The position numbers were made by a program, and so were the translations under genes. Positions 1 through 8,341 of a stretch of 64,000 nucleotides of DNA are shown in pieces (the first letter of the stretch is position 1; every line of letters starts with the position of its first letter). The stretch is from positions 372,001-436,000 of the forward strand of contig JAEZKC010000059.1 of the NCBI GenBank assembly GCA_023436205.1. The letters are read 5' to 3'. Under the pieces are notes generated by a model. That model ran no database searches, was not told where the DNA came from, and was given only the letters and a program-made list of their open reading frames with translations. The stretch comes from Fibrobacterota bacterium (GTDB lineage Bacteria; Fibrobacterota; Chitinivibrionia; Chitinivibrionales; Chitinispirillaceae).

Positions 1-1
1 A

Positions 2-2869
2 TACAGTGTCGGTTTTTACAATCTGGGGTTAGTCCATCTTTATGATAAGAATTACAAAGATGCTCAGAAAATGTTTGAGGCTGCCATTAAGGTTAACAAG
101 AAATTTCCTGAGGCAATCACTCGACTGGGGATTGTTTACCTGTTGACAAACAACAGGGCTGCCGCTCTGGATAATTTTGAGCGGGCGTACAAAGTGGCGC
201 CTACTCACCAGGATGCATGGAGTTTTTATTCCTACGGTCTGCTTTTAAGCGGTGACACAGTAAAAGCAGTAACTGTGCTCAAGGCGGCTGGTGACAAAAT
301 GGAGGCTCTTTGCCAGCTTGGCAGAATTGAGGGGATCAGAAAGAACTACAAAAGTGCCGGTGAATATCTGTCCAGAGCGATTGATCTGGGGGCAGATCCC
401 TCTGTTCTGGTTGAACTGGCTTCAGTACAGATGGACGGTGGTGACAACGGTGCTGCACTATCGACACTGGACAGGTATTTTTCAAAGGAGATTCGTCCCT
501 CATCGGATGCCTGGCTTCTTGCCGGGCTTGCAGCAAAGGAATCCAAAGGTGTTCCCAAGGCGCTTGAATATTATGAAAGAGGACTCCGGCAGTATCCACG
601 AGACCCGCTGCTTAGGTACAATGCCGGGCAGATCTATTTCATGCAGAAAAAGCTTGATCGGGCTGAAGGAATGTGGGAAGGGCTTGCAGATTCGCTTCAG
701 GAACCATCGCTTTTTTACATGAGAGCCCTGGCTGCCCGTCAAAGAAAAGACCTTGCCTCTGCCGAAAAGTACATTCTGAAGGCGCTATCCATGGATGACA
801 AAGCGGAATACCATGATTTTCTGGGAGTAATTCATCATACTCGAGGAGCTCACGACAAGGCCGAAGAGGAGTTCCGGAAAGCACTCAAGATCAATCCTAA
901 TTTGAAAAGCGCCCAGCTCAATCTGGCTATGAAGAGTAAATCATCAGTTGATCTTGACGCAGCTGTTTCTCAGCTGTCAAAGCAGCTTGAATTGTGCAAG
1001 GGAGACAGTTGTGCTGATTTGGCTGTGCAGGTGTCGGTTCTTCATTATTACCGAAAAGATTATGCAAAGGCGGTTGCCTTACTTTCTACTGTAAAGAACA
1101 AAGACGAAAAGATCTATCACCACCTCGTGCTTTTCCACAAAGAACTTCAGGAGTATGAAAAAGCAATTACTGTTCTGGAGGAGGCTCGCGCTAAGCTTGT
1201 GCTTGAGCCCGGTATGGAATATGAACTTTCTGAACTGTACCTTATCGCAGGTAAAACTGACAAAGCGGTGAAATCATTTCAGGACCTCATCCCCAAATGG
1301 AAGGAAAATCCCTGGCGACTTTATTATCAGCTTGGATACGCCTTGATGGAGCAGAATGATCTGCAGAGCGCCAAAATGTATTTCGAAAAGAGTCTTTCTG
1401 CTAAAAAGGACAATCCGGCAGCACGTGGTCTTCTGGCGTTTGTGCTTAATCGTACGGGGAATGTTGAACAGGCTAGAGTTCATTGGGAAAAAAACATAAA
1501 GGATGATCCTCAGAATCCGGTACTTCATATAAACATGGGATTATCTCACGAAAGAGAGGGGCGGTACGAGCAGGCGCTTGAGTACTACAAAAAAGCTCTG
1601 GCTCTAAAGCCTGATGACAAGTCGATCAACATCAATATCGGTAATGCTTATGTGGGTCTGGACAGAACTGCAGAAGCGATGAATGCCTTCAAGGCAGCAC
1701 TGGAAACCGACAAAAGGGACCTTGCGGCATACAATCTTTTCCTTCTTGCAAAGAAAAAGAATGACAAATCTAAAGCGACTGAAATGAGCGGAATCCTTAA
1801 AAAAGAGTTTCCAACTTCGATTCACACTCGCAGAGTATCAGCGGAAATGGCGTTCTGGAACGGGGATACTCTTGGTGCTCAGAAATCCCTTGAAGCGCTG
1901 GATGAGAAGGATGCTTACGACTGGTACGCACTGGGTAGAATCTACGCAGCAAAAGGTCAGAGGGAAGAGGCGCAGAAAGCGTTGGCAAAGTTGCCCTCGG
2001 AAGCTCTGTGGGACAAGGAGAAAAAGGCGGTACTTGCAACCCTTGCCTTTCAGAGCGGCAATTATGATGAAGCATTTTCTTTATATAAAGAAAGCGGGGA
2101 CACCAGTTCGGCCGCTGCGTACAATATGGTTCTTACAGCTTACAATGCCAAGAGATACTCTGATGCGCTTGCGATGTGCGGTAAAGTCATAAAGAAGGTT
2201 GTCGGGAAAGACCGGGCTGACCTTTGCCGGATTGGCGGAAACTGCGCATTTGCGCTTAAGAACTGGAAGGAAGCAAAAAGCTGGTATCTTCAACTGTCCG
2301 CAGTGGAGGCCCGAAATGCGGTTGTGCAGTATAATCTTGCTGTGGCGCATTATAATCTGGGGGAAGTTGAAGATTCATATTCCAGATACCAGAATGCCAG
2401 AGAGCTCGATAAAACCATCCATAATAAAGACATTGAACTTCGTTACGAGCAGCTGAAAAAGGGTGCAGCACCTGCCGTAGTTTCTGTTCCGAAACTTGAC
2501 TCTCTGGATCAGTGGTACAATCAGGCTGTCGATTACCAGACTTCGGGTAAGGAAACCTTGGCTGAAGCAATGTACCGGAAAATCGTTGCCCGCAACCCTG
2601 AACACAATCAGGCCTGGAATAATCTCGGGGCGCTTTACGGTGCCCGCGGAGAGCTTGACTCTGCGGTGGTTGCATACCGCAAGGCTCTCGAGAAGAAGCA
2701 CGATATCCCCGAAACCTACGCTAATCTGGTCAATGTGTATCTTGCTCTTGAAGATCTAAAATCGGCTCGTTTGTGGCTCACAAAAGGTTTGGGACATAAC
2801 CCCGGCAGTGAGGTACTTGAGCAGATGAAAGGTCGGATCGATCAGGCAGAGAAGAGCGCCAAAAAATAA
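2..2869 (+). CDS. Large TPR-repeat protein, 5' end outside the window
   Basis: The frame is open from base 2 (upstream residues YSVGFYNLGLVHLYDKNYKD precede the first visible ATG at 71), so the gene starts before the window and about 955 residues are visible. The protein is almost entirely tandem 34-residue TPR units; clear ones include NPVLHINMGLSHEREGRYEQ and HNQAWNNLGALYGARGELDS near the C-terminus. TPR solenoids are protein-interaction scaffolds; no enzymatic domain is visible. A short proline/valine-rich linker (about residues 800-810 of the visible part) separates a last TPR pair. The N-terminus is missing, so export cannot be judged. Function unknown; the TPR assignment is secure. Confidence 0.9.
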   Translation, partial: YSVGFYNLGLVHLYDKNYKDAQKMFEAAIKVNKKFPEAITRLGIVYLLTNNRAAALDNFERAYKVAPTHQDAWSFYSYGLLLSGDTVKAVTVLKAAGDKMEALCQLGRIEGIRKNYKSAGEYLSRAIDLGADPSVLVELASVQMDGGDNGAALSTLDRYFSKEIRPSSDAWLLAGLAAKESKGVPKALEYYERGLRQYPRDPLLRYNAGQIYFMQKKLDRAEGMWEGLADSLQEPSLFYMRALAARQRKDLASAEKYILKALSMDDKAEYHDFLGVIHHTRGAHDKAEEEFRKALKINPNLKSAQLNLAMKSKSSVDLDAAVSQLSKQLELCKGDSCADLAVQVSVLHYYRKDYAKAVALLSTVKNKDEKIYHHLVLFHKELQEYEKAITVLEEARAKLVLEPGMEYELSELYLIAGKTDKAVKSFQDLIPKWKENPWRLYYQLGYALMEQNDLQSAKMYFEKSLSAKKDNPAARGLLAFVLNRTGNVEQARVHWEKNIKDDPQNPVLHINMGLSHEREGRYEQALEYYKKALALKPDDKSININIGNAYVGLDRTAEAMNAFKAALETDKRDLAAYNLFLLAKKKNDKSKATEMSGILKKEFPTSIHTRRVSAEMAFWNGDTLGAQKSLEALDEKDAYDWYALGRIYAAKGQREEAQKALAKLPSEALWDKEKKAVLATLAFQSGNYDEAFSLYKESGDTSSAAAYNMVLTAYNAKRYSDALAMCGKVIKKVVGKDRADLCRIGGNCAFALKNWKEAKSWYLQLSAVEARNAVVQYNLAVAHYNLGEVEDSYSRYQNARELDKTIHNKDIELRYEQLKKGAAPAVVSVPKLDSLDQWYNQAVDYQTSGKETLAEAMYRKIVARNPEHNQAWNNLGALYGARGELDSAVVAYRKALEKKHDIPETYANLVNVYLALEDLKSARLWLTKGLGHNPGSEVLEQMKGRIDQAEKSAKK

Positions 2870-2870
2870 G

Positions 2871-2919
2871 GCGAAGTCAGGGCCTTTTCCTCGGGGGAGG
2901 AGGAAAAGGTCTGCTTCGC
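2871..2919 (+). terminator. Long stem-loop just after the TPR gene
   Basis: Two nested arms follow the stop codon directly: GCGAAG/CTTCGC (2871-2876 and 2914-2919) and CCTTTTCCTC/GAGGAAAAGG (2883-2892 and 2900-2909) around a G-rich 7-base loop. No T-tract follows, so it is either a weak or factor-dependent terminator or an mRNA 3'-end stabiliser. Structure seen in sequence; role inferred. Confidence 0.5.
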
Positions 2920-3007
2920 GGTGAAGCGATAATGAGTGCTTGGGGTTGGGTTCGTACCGATTCCTTTCGGATACAGTAATAATTTACCACTACTATTGCA
3001 GAATGAA

Positions 3008-3023
3008 TGTGATCAATATCACA
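3008..3023. promoter_or_regulatory. CRP/FNR-like operator 1
   Basis: A 16-bp palindrome TGTGATCAATATCACA fits the CRP consensus TGTGA-N6-TCACA at all ten conserved positions. It sits about 42 bases upstream of a possible plus-strand start near 3058 behind a TAAATA hexamer, roughly class-II activator spacing. A second copy lies at 3193-3208 in the same orientation with matching flanks (GAATGTGATCA.TATCACAAAT shared apart from one base). CRP/FNR-family binding is inferred from the palindrome only. Confidence 0.6.
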
Positions 3024-3046
3024 AATGCATCTTTTTCTCTAACTTT

Positions 3047-3078
3047 AAATAAAAAAGCCGGACTACAGTTAGCCCGGC
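3047..3078 (-). terminator. Rho-independent terminator reading leftward
   Basis: On the minus strand a 9-bp stem (GCCGGGCTA with TAGTCCGGC, one G.U pair) closes an ACTG tetraloop and is followed by TTTTTTATTT. This is a canonical intrinsic terminator, yet no protein-coding gene on the minus strand leads into it, which suggests a short non-coding transcript starting within the intergenic region (see 3050-3154). Confidence 0.65.
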
Positions 3079-3154
3079 AATAGAATAGTGAAGCGGAAGT
3101 CTGCTGACAGATCGGGTGATGATGATCCTGTATTACAGGAGAGTGCGGAAGCGC
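3050..3154 (-). ncRNA. Candidate small RNA with CRP/FNR-like site upstream
   Basis: Inference. Reading leftward there is a CRP/FNR-like palindrome (3193-3208), a -10-like TATAAA (3166-3161), then about 100 bases with small hairpins (AGAGCGC-TTCC-GCACTCT; a 15-bp palindrome TCCTGTAATACAGGA) and a strong intrinsic terminator at 3078-3047. No convincing ORF with a ribosome site lies inside. I recognise no known RNA family. It could instead be a structured leader of a plus-strand transcript towards the ABC gene. Confidence 0.35.
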
Positions 3155-3192
3155 TCTGTATTTATAAACTACCATAGTAGTTTCGTTTTGAA

Positions 3193-3208
3193 TGTGATCA
3201 AAATCACA
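3193..3208. promoter_or_regulatory. CRP/FNR-like operator 2
   Basis: TGTGATCAAAATCACA, again a full TGTGA-N6-TCACA match. It is 185 bp from operator 1 and in direct-repeat orientation with it. The site is about 46 bases upstream of the putative minus-strand start near 3154 and 190 bp upstream of the ABC exporter gene. Either or both units could be controlled. Confidence 0.6.
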
Positions 3209-3380
3209 AATCACTAAAAAAGTGAAGTTCCTTCAACTGCCCTGCAAACTGTTCCTGAATTGTTTCAAGAACTGCTAAAAAATCGCCAATCACGCCGAAG
3301 AACAATTTCTCCCTACCGGGCGCGTACTACTCTTTCATTCTTATAAAGCAACTACTCACCTTCAAGGAGATTCTTCTTTG

Positions 3381-5591
3381 ATGCGGCAATCTGATCTAAC
3401 CATAAAAAGGGAGTTGCTCCCTGAGGACCTTCGTCTTTCTCTAAACGGTAAGGGTAACAGCGTTCTCTACTTCCAGGCAAGTGACCTTACATCTGATCGG
3501 GACTTCGGAAGCAGTTATCTTGTACTGACGCATTCATCATTACTCGTAATGAGCGGCGGAATAAAGCAGAGTGAATTTCAAGTTGAGGCTATTAAGGATA
3601 TACGGGTGGATGAACTGGTAGGAGGGGGACGGTTGACCGCTGTCCTTGATGATGGAATTCACCATCTGATTTATTATTCCAACCATAAGGTGCCACATTT
3701 CGCCACTGCTGCAAACCATATCATGAATTTGATCAGAGGAGAGGCAAAGGAGCACCCTGAAGAACAGCCGCATGCTTATTGTTCAAAGTGCAAAGCTCCT
3801 CTTCCGGAGCGGGAAAGCAATTGTCCCCGTTGTGTTCCCAAACTTAAGATTTTTACCCGTATCATTTCTCTTACTGCACCTTACAAGTGGCGGGTGGCCA
3901 TGCTTATACTGGTGACTGCCCTGGGTGTATTATTTCAAGTGGCACCACCTTACATCACCAAAAAAATTGTGGACGAGGTGATCACCGGTGGACACACCGA
4001 AAAAATATACCTCTACACGGGAGCTATGATAATTTCGGGGCTGCTGTATTTGACTATGCGCCTTATAAATATAAGGCTCACATCCTGGATCAGTGCCCGT
4101 ATCGTAGGCGACCTTAGAAGTAAATTGCATGCGGTCATGCAGCGGTTGAAACTGAGTTTTTTCTCCAAAAGAGAGCCCGGGGAAATCGTGGGACGCGTCA
4201 TGCACGATACCGGTGAACTGCTGCAGTTTCTGGTTGAGGGAACACCCTACTTTCTTATTAATACCATTTCATTTTTCGTGGTGGGTACTATACTGTTGAA
4301 GATGAGCTGGAGTCTGGCGTTATTGGTGTTTTTGCCTGTTCCGCTTCTGGTTCTGGGCTCGAGCTGGTTCTGGAAAAAACTAAATCCTCTGTTTCTACGG
4401 CAGGGCAGTGCCATCGGACATATACACTCGGTTTTAAGCGAATCGTTTCAGGGTTTACGGGTGATAAAGGCGTTCAGTCAGGAGAACCGTCGCATCGAAT
4501 TGTTTGATTCAGTCAATAAGAAGCTTGCCGCCACTGAAATGAAATCTCATCGTGTGCTTGGAAGTTTTAACGAAGTGATGTATGCCATCATGGCATTGGG
4601 TGTAGCCATGGTGTGGTTCTTCGCTGTCAGGAAAATAACCGGAAGCAATCCATCGTTGACTCTGGGTGACTTGCTTGCGTTTGTGGGATATATCTGGCTG
4701 TTTTATGGTCCACTTCAGTGGTTTAGTGTGATTCTGAATTGGATGACGCATGCTTTTTCCGGTGCCGAGCGGATTTTCGAAGTGATAGATTCTGCACCCG
4801 AGTCTTACGACCGCCCCGATGCCGTAGTGCTTCCGCAGATCAGGGGTCAGGTGGAGTTTAAAAACGTGCATTTCAGTTACGAACGAGGCAAGGAAGTGAT
4901 CAAGGGAATTTCTCTTGATATTAAAGCCGGGGAGATAATTGGCCTGGTGGGGCATTCCGGTGCCGGAAAGAGTACGATCATCAATTTGCTGAGTCGCTTT
5001 TTCGAACCGGATTCAGGTGAAATCTTAATTGACGGGGTGCCAATCGAAAAAATCAAGCTTTCACAATTAAGAAACAGTATGGGAGTTGTATTGCAGGATC
5101 CATTCCTTTTCAATGCCACCATTGCCGAAAATATTGCTTATGGTTTGGAGCACGCGACATTTAAGGATGTGATGGAGGCGGCCAAGGCAGCCTACGCCCA
5201 TGATTTTATTGTCCGTAAATTAGATGGTTATGATACAGTGGTAGGGGAGAGCGGAGTGCGTCTTTCCGGTGGTGAGAAGCAGAGAATTGCCATAACCCGC
5301 GCCATTCTTCACAATCCGCCGATACTGATTCTTGACGAGGCCACATCGGCAGTGGATGCTTCCACCGAAATGCATATCCAGGAAGCGATTTCAGGGCTGA
5401 TCAAGGGCCGTACCACTATTGCCATCGCTCATCGTTTATCAACACTGCGCAATGCTGACCGGCTGGTAATAGTGGATAATGGCACTATTGCAGAGATCGG
5501 TACCCATGAGGAACTTATGGCCAAAAATGGAATTTATGCTGAACTGGCTACATCATACAATAAAATTAACACACTCGAGCAGGCTGCGTAG
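3381..5591 (+). CDS. ABC exporter with N-terminal PH-like and zinc-ribbon extension
   Basis: Full-length half-transporter (about 736 aa). Residues 1-120 form a mixed alpha/beta, PH-like region; a zinc ribbon follows (CSKC at 135-138 and CPRC at 149-152). The type-I exporter membrane domain spans roughly 165-460. The nucleotide-binding domain has Walker A GHSGAGKST (~524), signature LSGGEKQR (~628), Walker B ILILDEATSAVD (~648) and the H-loop AHRL. AAGGAG at 3364-3369 could serve ATG 3381 or TTG 3378. The stop codon overlaps the ribosome site of the DUF1854 gene. This exporter/DUF1854 pairing is known from beta-proteobacteria, where database names link it to cyanophycin metabolism; no cyanophycin gene is visible here, so the substrate is unknown. 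Confidence 0.9.
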   Translation: MRQSDLTIKRELLPEDLRLSLNGKGNSVLYFQASDLTSDRDFGSSYLVLTHSSLLVMSGGIKQSEFQVEAIKDIRVDELVGGGRLTAVLDDGIHHLIYYSNHKVPHFATAANHIMNLIRGEAKEHPEEQPHAYCSKCKAPLPERESNCPRCVPKLKIFTRIISLTAPYKWRVAMLILVTALGVLFQVAPPYITKKIVDEVITGGHTEKIYLYTGAMIISGLLYLTMRLINIRLTSWISARIVGDLRSKLHAVMQRLKLSFFSKREPGEIVGRVMHDTGELLQFLVEGTPYFLINTISFFVVGTILLKMSWSLALLVFLPVPLLVLGSSWFWKKLNPLFLRQGSAIGHIHSVLSESFQGLRVIKAFSQENRRIELFDSVNKKLAATEMKSHRVLGSFNEVMYAIMALGVAMVWFFAVRKITGSNPSLTLGDLLAFVGYIWLFYGPLQWFSVILNWMTHAFSGAERIFEVIDSAPESYDRPDAVVLPQIRGQVEFKNVHFSYERGKEVIKGISLDIKAGEIIGLVGHSGAGKSTIINLLSRFFEPDSGEILIDGVPIEKIKLSQLRNSMGVVLQDPFLFNATIAENIAYGLEHATFKDVMEAAKAAYAHDFIVRKLDGYDTVVGESGVRLSGGEKQRIAITRAILHNPPILILDEATSAVDASTEMHIQEAISGLIKGRTTIAIAHRLSTLRNADRLVIVDNGTIAEIGTHEELMAKNGIYAELATSYNKINTLEQAA

Positions 5592-5600
5592 GAGGCTTTG

Positions 5601-6062
5601 GTGAGTAAAAATATCTCGTTAAGCAGGATAAGAGACCAGATTTATGTTCAGATTGATGGAAGTGAAGCTGTGCCTGTCAAACTGGTATGGGTGAGACCTA
5701 CTTCTGCACAGGGGGGAGAAGTTTCAGTTGTCAATGATGTGCGGGAGGTCGCTTTTATTGAGGATTTGGACGATCTTGACCCGACCTCCTCTGCGCTGGC
5801 AAGAGAGGAACTGGACCGGCATTATTTCATGCCTCGCATAACTCGGGTGGTGAAGACGGTGGTGCAGCTGGGAAACCGTTATTTTGAAGTGGAAACAGAT
5901 CGGGGTACCAGAAGTTTTATTGTCAAGAACCCTTACACAAATATCCGGGCGTTTGGTGAGGATGGCCTTTTGTTCAGTGATGTGATGGGAAATTTGTTTT
6001 TAGTTCCCTCTTTCAGCCGGTTGGATGATCGATCAAAACAGGAGATTGAAAAGGTTACCTGA
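5601..6062 (+). CDS. DUF1854 family protein, partner of the ABC exporter
   Basis: 153-residue soluble protein, no signal peptide or membrane segment. The start is GTG 5601, five bases after AGGAGG, which itself overlaps the exporter's stop codon, so the two genes are translationally coupled; a TTG at 5598 would be too close. Features of the family visible here: an acidic middle (IEDLDDLDPTS), the motif HYFMPRITRV and a C-terminal beta-rich half with NPYTNIR. DUF1854 genes characteristically neighbour this exporter type. The molecular role is not established; an accessory or regulatory subunit is my inference. A strong terminator follows directly. Confidence 0.8.
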   Translation: MSKNISLSRIRDQIYVQIDGSEAVPVKLVWVRPTSAQGGEVSVVNDVREVAFIEDLDDLDPTSSALAREELDRHYFMPRITRVVKTVVQLGNRYFEVETDRGTRSFIVKNPYTNIRAFGEDGLLFSDVMGNLFLVPSFSRLDDRSKQEIEKVT

Positions 6063-6091
6063 GCTTCGCAGCGTTTCGGGGCTCTTTTTTT
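6061..6091 (+). terminator. Intrinsic terminator after the exporter-DUF1854 operon
   Basis: GAGCTTCG (6061-6068) pairs with CGGGGCTC (6077-6084) using two G.U pairs, around an 8-base loop, followed by seven T. It overlaps the last bases of the DUF1854 stop region and separates that operon from sppA. Confidence 0.8.
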
Positions 6092-6093
6092 AG

Positions 6094-6110
6094 TGGCATA
6101 GTACTTGCAA
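6094..6110 (+). promoter_or_regulatory. Sigma-54 promoter for sppA
   Basis: TGGCATAGTACTTGCAA has the invariant GG (6095-6096) and GC (6107-6108) separated by exactly 10 bases, plus the consensus TGGCA and TTGCA elements. Predicted start near 6120, about 67 bases before sppA. The window encodes several sigma-54 activators, one 4-5 kb downstream (10231-11616). Confidence 0.75.
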
Positions 6111-6186
6111 ATCCTATCCCTTGCCCACCAGCACTTTCAACTTAACCGTTTCCTGGGTGCTTATGGAAAGATCTGCGAGGTCAGGG

Positions 6187-7947
6187 ATGCCCGATATTCT
6201 GGTCAAAGTGCTTGCCATAATTGGCGGGATTACTGTTTTATTACTGCTTCTGGCATTGTCCTTCAGCTTTTATCTTCGCATGAACCGCAACAGAGTGCCT
6301 TCCGGCACTGTTCTGGAAGTGGATTTCAGGAGGGGTTTACGGGAATATGTTCCTGAAAGCCCTCTTGGAAGGATCATTTCCGGTGAGCAGCTTACCATAA
6401 GAACGGTAGTTGAAGCACTTGATATCGCCGCCAGGGATAAAAGGGTATCAGGGGTCATCGGGCGAGTGGGCGGGGCACCAATTCCTTTTGCCGATGCGCA
6501 GGAGATACGGGATGCAGTCATCCGGTTCAGGGCATCAGGTAAACCTGCTTATGCTTTCGCTGAAACGTTAGGCGAATTGGGTCCTGGAAACAGCGTTTAC
6601 TATCTGAGCACTGCTTTTGATCGTATTTATCTTCAACCAACTGGAAGTGTGGGATTGACCGGTATAATGTCTCAGGGATCCTTTCTTAAAGGCACTCTGG
6701 ACAAGCTTGATGTGGTTCCGCAGCTTGGAGCCCGCAAGGAATACAAAAATGCCCGCAATATTTTCACCGAAAAGAGCTATACAGAAGCCCATAAAGAGGT
6801 AAGTCAGTCCATAATAGAATCGGTATTGGCACAGATGGTCAAAGACATAGCCGATGCTCGCAATATGACAGAGAAGGCATTCAGGGAGTTAGTGGTGCAG
6901 GGGCCTTATTCAGCGGAGATGGCCTTTAAAGCGGGACTGATAGACGGATTGGAGTACAGGGATCAGGTATTTGAAAAGATGCTGGAAAAAAGCGGTCCCA
7001 GAACTAAATTTCTCTATTTGAGTAGATATTACAGTCGATTAAAAAAGCCGGTAAATAAGGGGAAGGCTGTTGCTCTGATCTATGGTGAAGGAAACACTGT
7101 GCAGGGACGCAGCAGGTTTAATCCTCTTAACGGTGAAGTGGTAATGGGGTCAGAAACGATTGCGGCAGCATTCAGGGCGGCTATAAAGGATAAAGATGTC
7201 GGGGCAATTGTGTTCAGGATTAACAGTCCCGGCGGGAGTGCCATTGGATCCGACGAAATATGGAGAGAAACAGTACGGGCCAGGGATGCCGGTAAGGCGG
7301 TTGTGGTAACGATGGGGGCTGTTGCCGGATCGGGCGGGTATTTTGTAGCTATGAATGCCGATAGAATAGTTGCTCACCCCTCCACAATAACCGGGTCGAT
7401 CGGAGTTGTCGGGGGGAAATTTGTCACTCGTGGACTATATAATAAGCTGGGGGTAACCTTTGATGATGTGGTAACCAGTTCAAACGCAACCATCTGGTCT
7501 CCGATGCACCAGTATTCCGAGAAGCAGTGGGAGTATATCCAGCTATGGCTGGACAAAGTGTATGAGGATTTTGTGGTCAAAGTGGCTCAGGGCAGAGGAT
7601 TAAAGAAGGAGAGGGTGATGGAGTTGGCCAAGGGTCGGATCTACACAGGAAATCAGGCCCTGGAATTGAACCTGGTCGATACGCTCGGGGGTTTTCCCGC
7701 AGCTTTTTCTTCGGCAAAAGAATTAATGGGATTACCGGAAGATCAGAATGTCAGAATAAAAGTGTATCCTCGTCGTCGAACACTTCTTGAGCAGTTTTTT
7801 GGCCGGGGAGCAGAGAGCAGTGACGATAAGGGAAGAATAGAGACTGAACTGGATTTTACCGGGGCGATGTTGCCGTCAGATATTATAAGGCAGCGTTTGA
7901 ATTTGAACCGGGGAGCATTATTGATGGAGGATCCGGAACTGCAGTAA
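6187..7947 (+). CDS. sppA: Signal peptide peptidase SppA, 67-kDa type
   Basis: Membrane-anchored serine protease that degrades cleaved signal peptides. The 586-aa form has two S49 domains like E. coli SppA. An N-terminal membrane anchor (residues ~5-30, VKVLAIIGGITVLLLLLA) is followed by the first domain with the likely catalytic lysine (YKNA, K187) and the second with the nucleophile serine (AGSGGY, S382). I chose ATG 6187 (GAGG at 6176) because the N-terminus then begins just before the anchor; the frame is open to 6121. The gene has its own sigma-54 promoter, unusual for SppA, suggesting induction under a specific stress or developmental cue. Confidence 0.9.
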   Translation: MPDILVKVLAIIGGITVLLLLLALSFSFYLRMNRNRVPSGTVLEVDFRRGLREYVPESPLGRIISGEQLTIRTVVEALDIAARDKRVSGVIGRVGGAPIPFADAQEIRDAVIRFRASGKPAYAFAETLGELGPGNSVYYLSTAFDRIYLQPTGSVGLTGIMSQGSFLKGTLDKLDVVPQLGARKEYKNARNIFTEKSYTEAHKEVSQSIIESVLAQMVKDIADARNMTEKAFRELVVQGPYSAEMAFKAGLIDGLEYRDQVFEKMLEKSGPRTKFLYLSRYYSRLKKPVNKGKAVALIYGEGNTVQGRSRFNPLNGEVVMGSETIAAAFRAAIKDKDVGAIVFRINSPGGSAIGSDEIWRETVRARDAGKAVVVTMGAVAGSGGYFVAMNADRIVAHPSTITGSIGVVGGKFVTRGLYNKLGVTFDDVVTSSNATIWSPMHQYSEKQWEYIQLWLDKVYEDFVVKVAQGRGLKKERVMELAKGRIYTGNQALELNLVDTLGGFPAAFSSAKELMGLPEDQNVRIKVYPRRRTLLEQFFGRGAESSDDKGRIETELDFTGAMLPSDIIRQRLNLNRGALLMEDPELQ

Positions 7948-7958
7948 TGCAGTTCCGG
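7933..7958. terminator. Perfect hairpin between convergent sppA and cheY
   Basis: CCGGAACTGCA and TGCAGTTCCGG form a perfect 11-bp stem with a GTAA loop; the sppA stop codon TAA (7945-7947) lies in the loop. No T-tract follows on either side, so it may act as a bidirectional barrier or RNA 3'-end protector rather than a canonical terminator. Confidence 0.55.
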
Positions 7959-7970
7959 TAAACTCTTTCC

Positions 7971-8327
7971 TTACAATCCAAGCTTCTCCTTGAGAGCCTC
8001 GGGATTGAAAGGCTTAACAATGTAGTTGTTGGCCCCTGCTTTCAGAGCCTCTACCACTCTGGTTTTTTCGGACTCGGAGGTGCACATTATAACCTTCACC
8101 TGTTTGTAAGTATCATCCGACCTGATTTTTCGCAGTAGAGTGATTCCGTCCATGACTGGCATATTCCAGTCAAGCAATACAAGATCGATCGGCATGTTAC
8201 TCTGCAGTTTGCCAAAAGCTTCTTCACCATCACCTGCTTCGATGATATCATTTACCCCGAGACCCATGATCTGCGTTTTCTGGATTCTGCGCATGGTGAC
8301 AGAATCATCCACAAGTAGAATTTTCAT
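7971..8327 (-). CDS. cheY: Single-domain response regulator, CheY-like
   Basis: 118-aa receiver with no output domain. Acidic pocket D7/D8, phospho-acceptor D53 (LLDWNMPVMDG), T83 and K105 (VKPF) are all present, so it should be phosphorylatable. It is the last gene of a minus-strand unit HDOD-cheX-cheY with 13- to 14-bp gaps. CheX dephosphorylates CheY~P in spirochaetes and others, so the pairing supports a chemotaxis or related signalling role. No CheA is visible in the window; the cognate kinase must lie elsewhere. Confidence 0.9.
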   Translation of the reverse strand: MKILLVDDSVTMRRIQKTQIMGLGVNDIIEAGDGEEAFGKLQSNMPIDLVLLDWNMPVMDGITLLRKIRSDDTYKQVKVIMCTSESEKTRVVEALKAGANNYIVKPFNPEALKEKLGL

Positions 8328-8341
8328 CTATACGACTCCTG

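Noticed and set aside
2256..2675. Long open frames antisense to the TPR gene
   Set aside because: They lack ribosome sites and lie wholly inside an unambiguous TPR coding region; similar antisense frames across the window were dismissed for the same reason.
3058..3170. Known riboswitch (c-di-GMP or cobalamin) in the intergenic region before the ABC gene
   Set aside because: None of the conserved core sequences is present; kept only as an unassigned small-RNA candidate.
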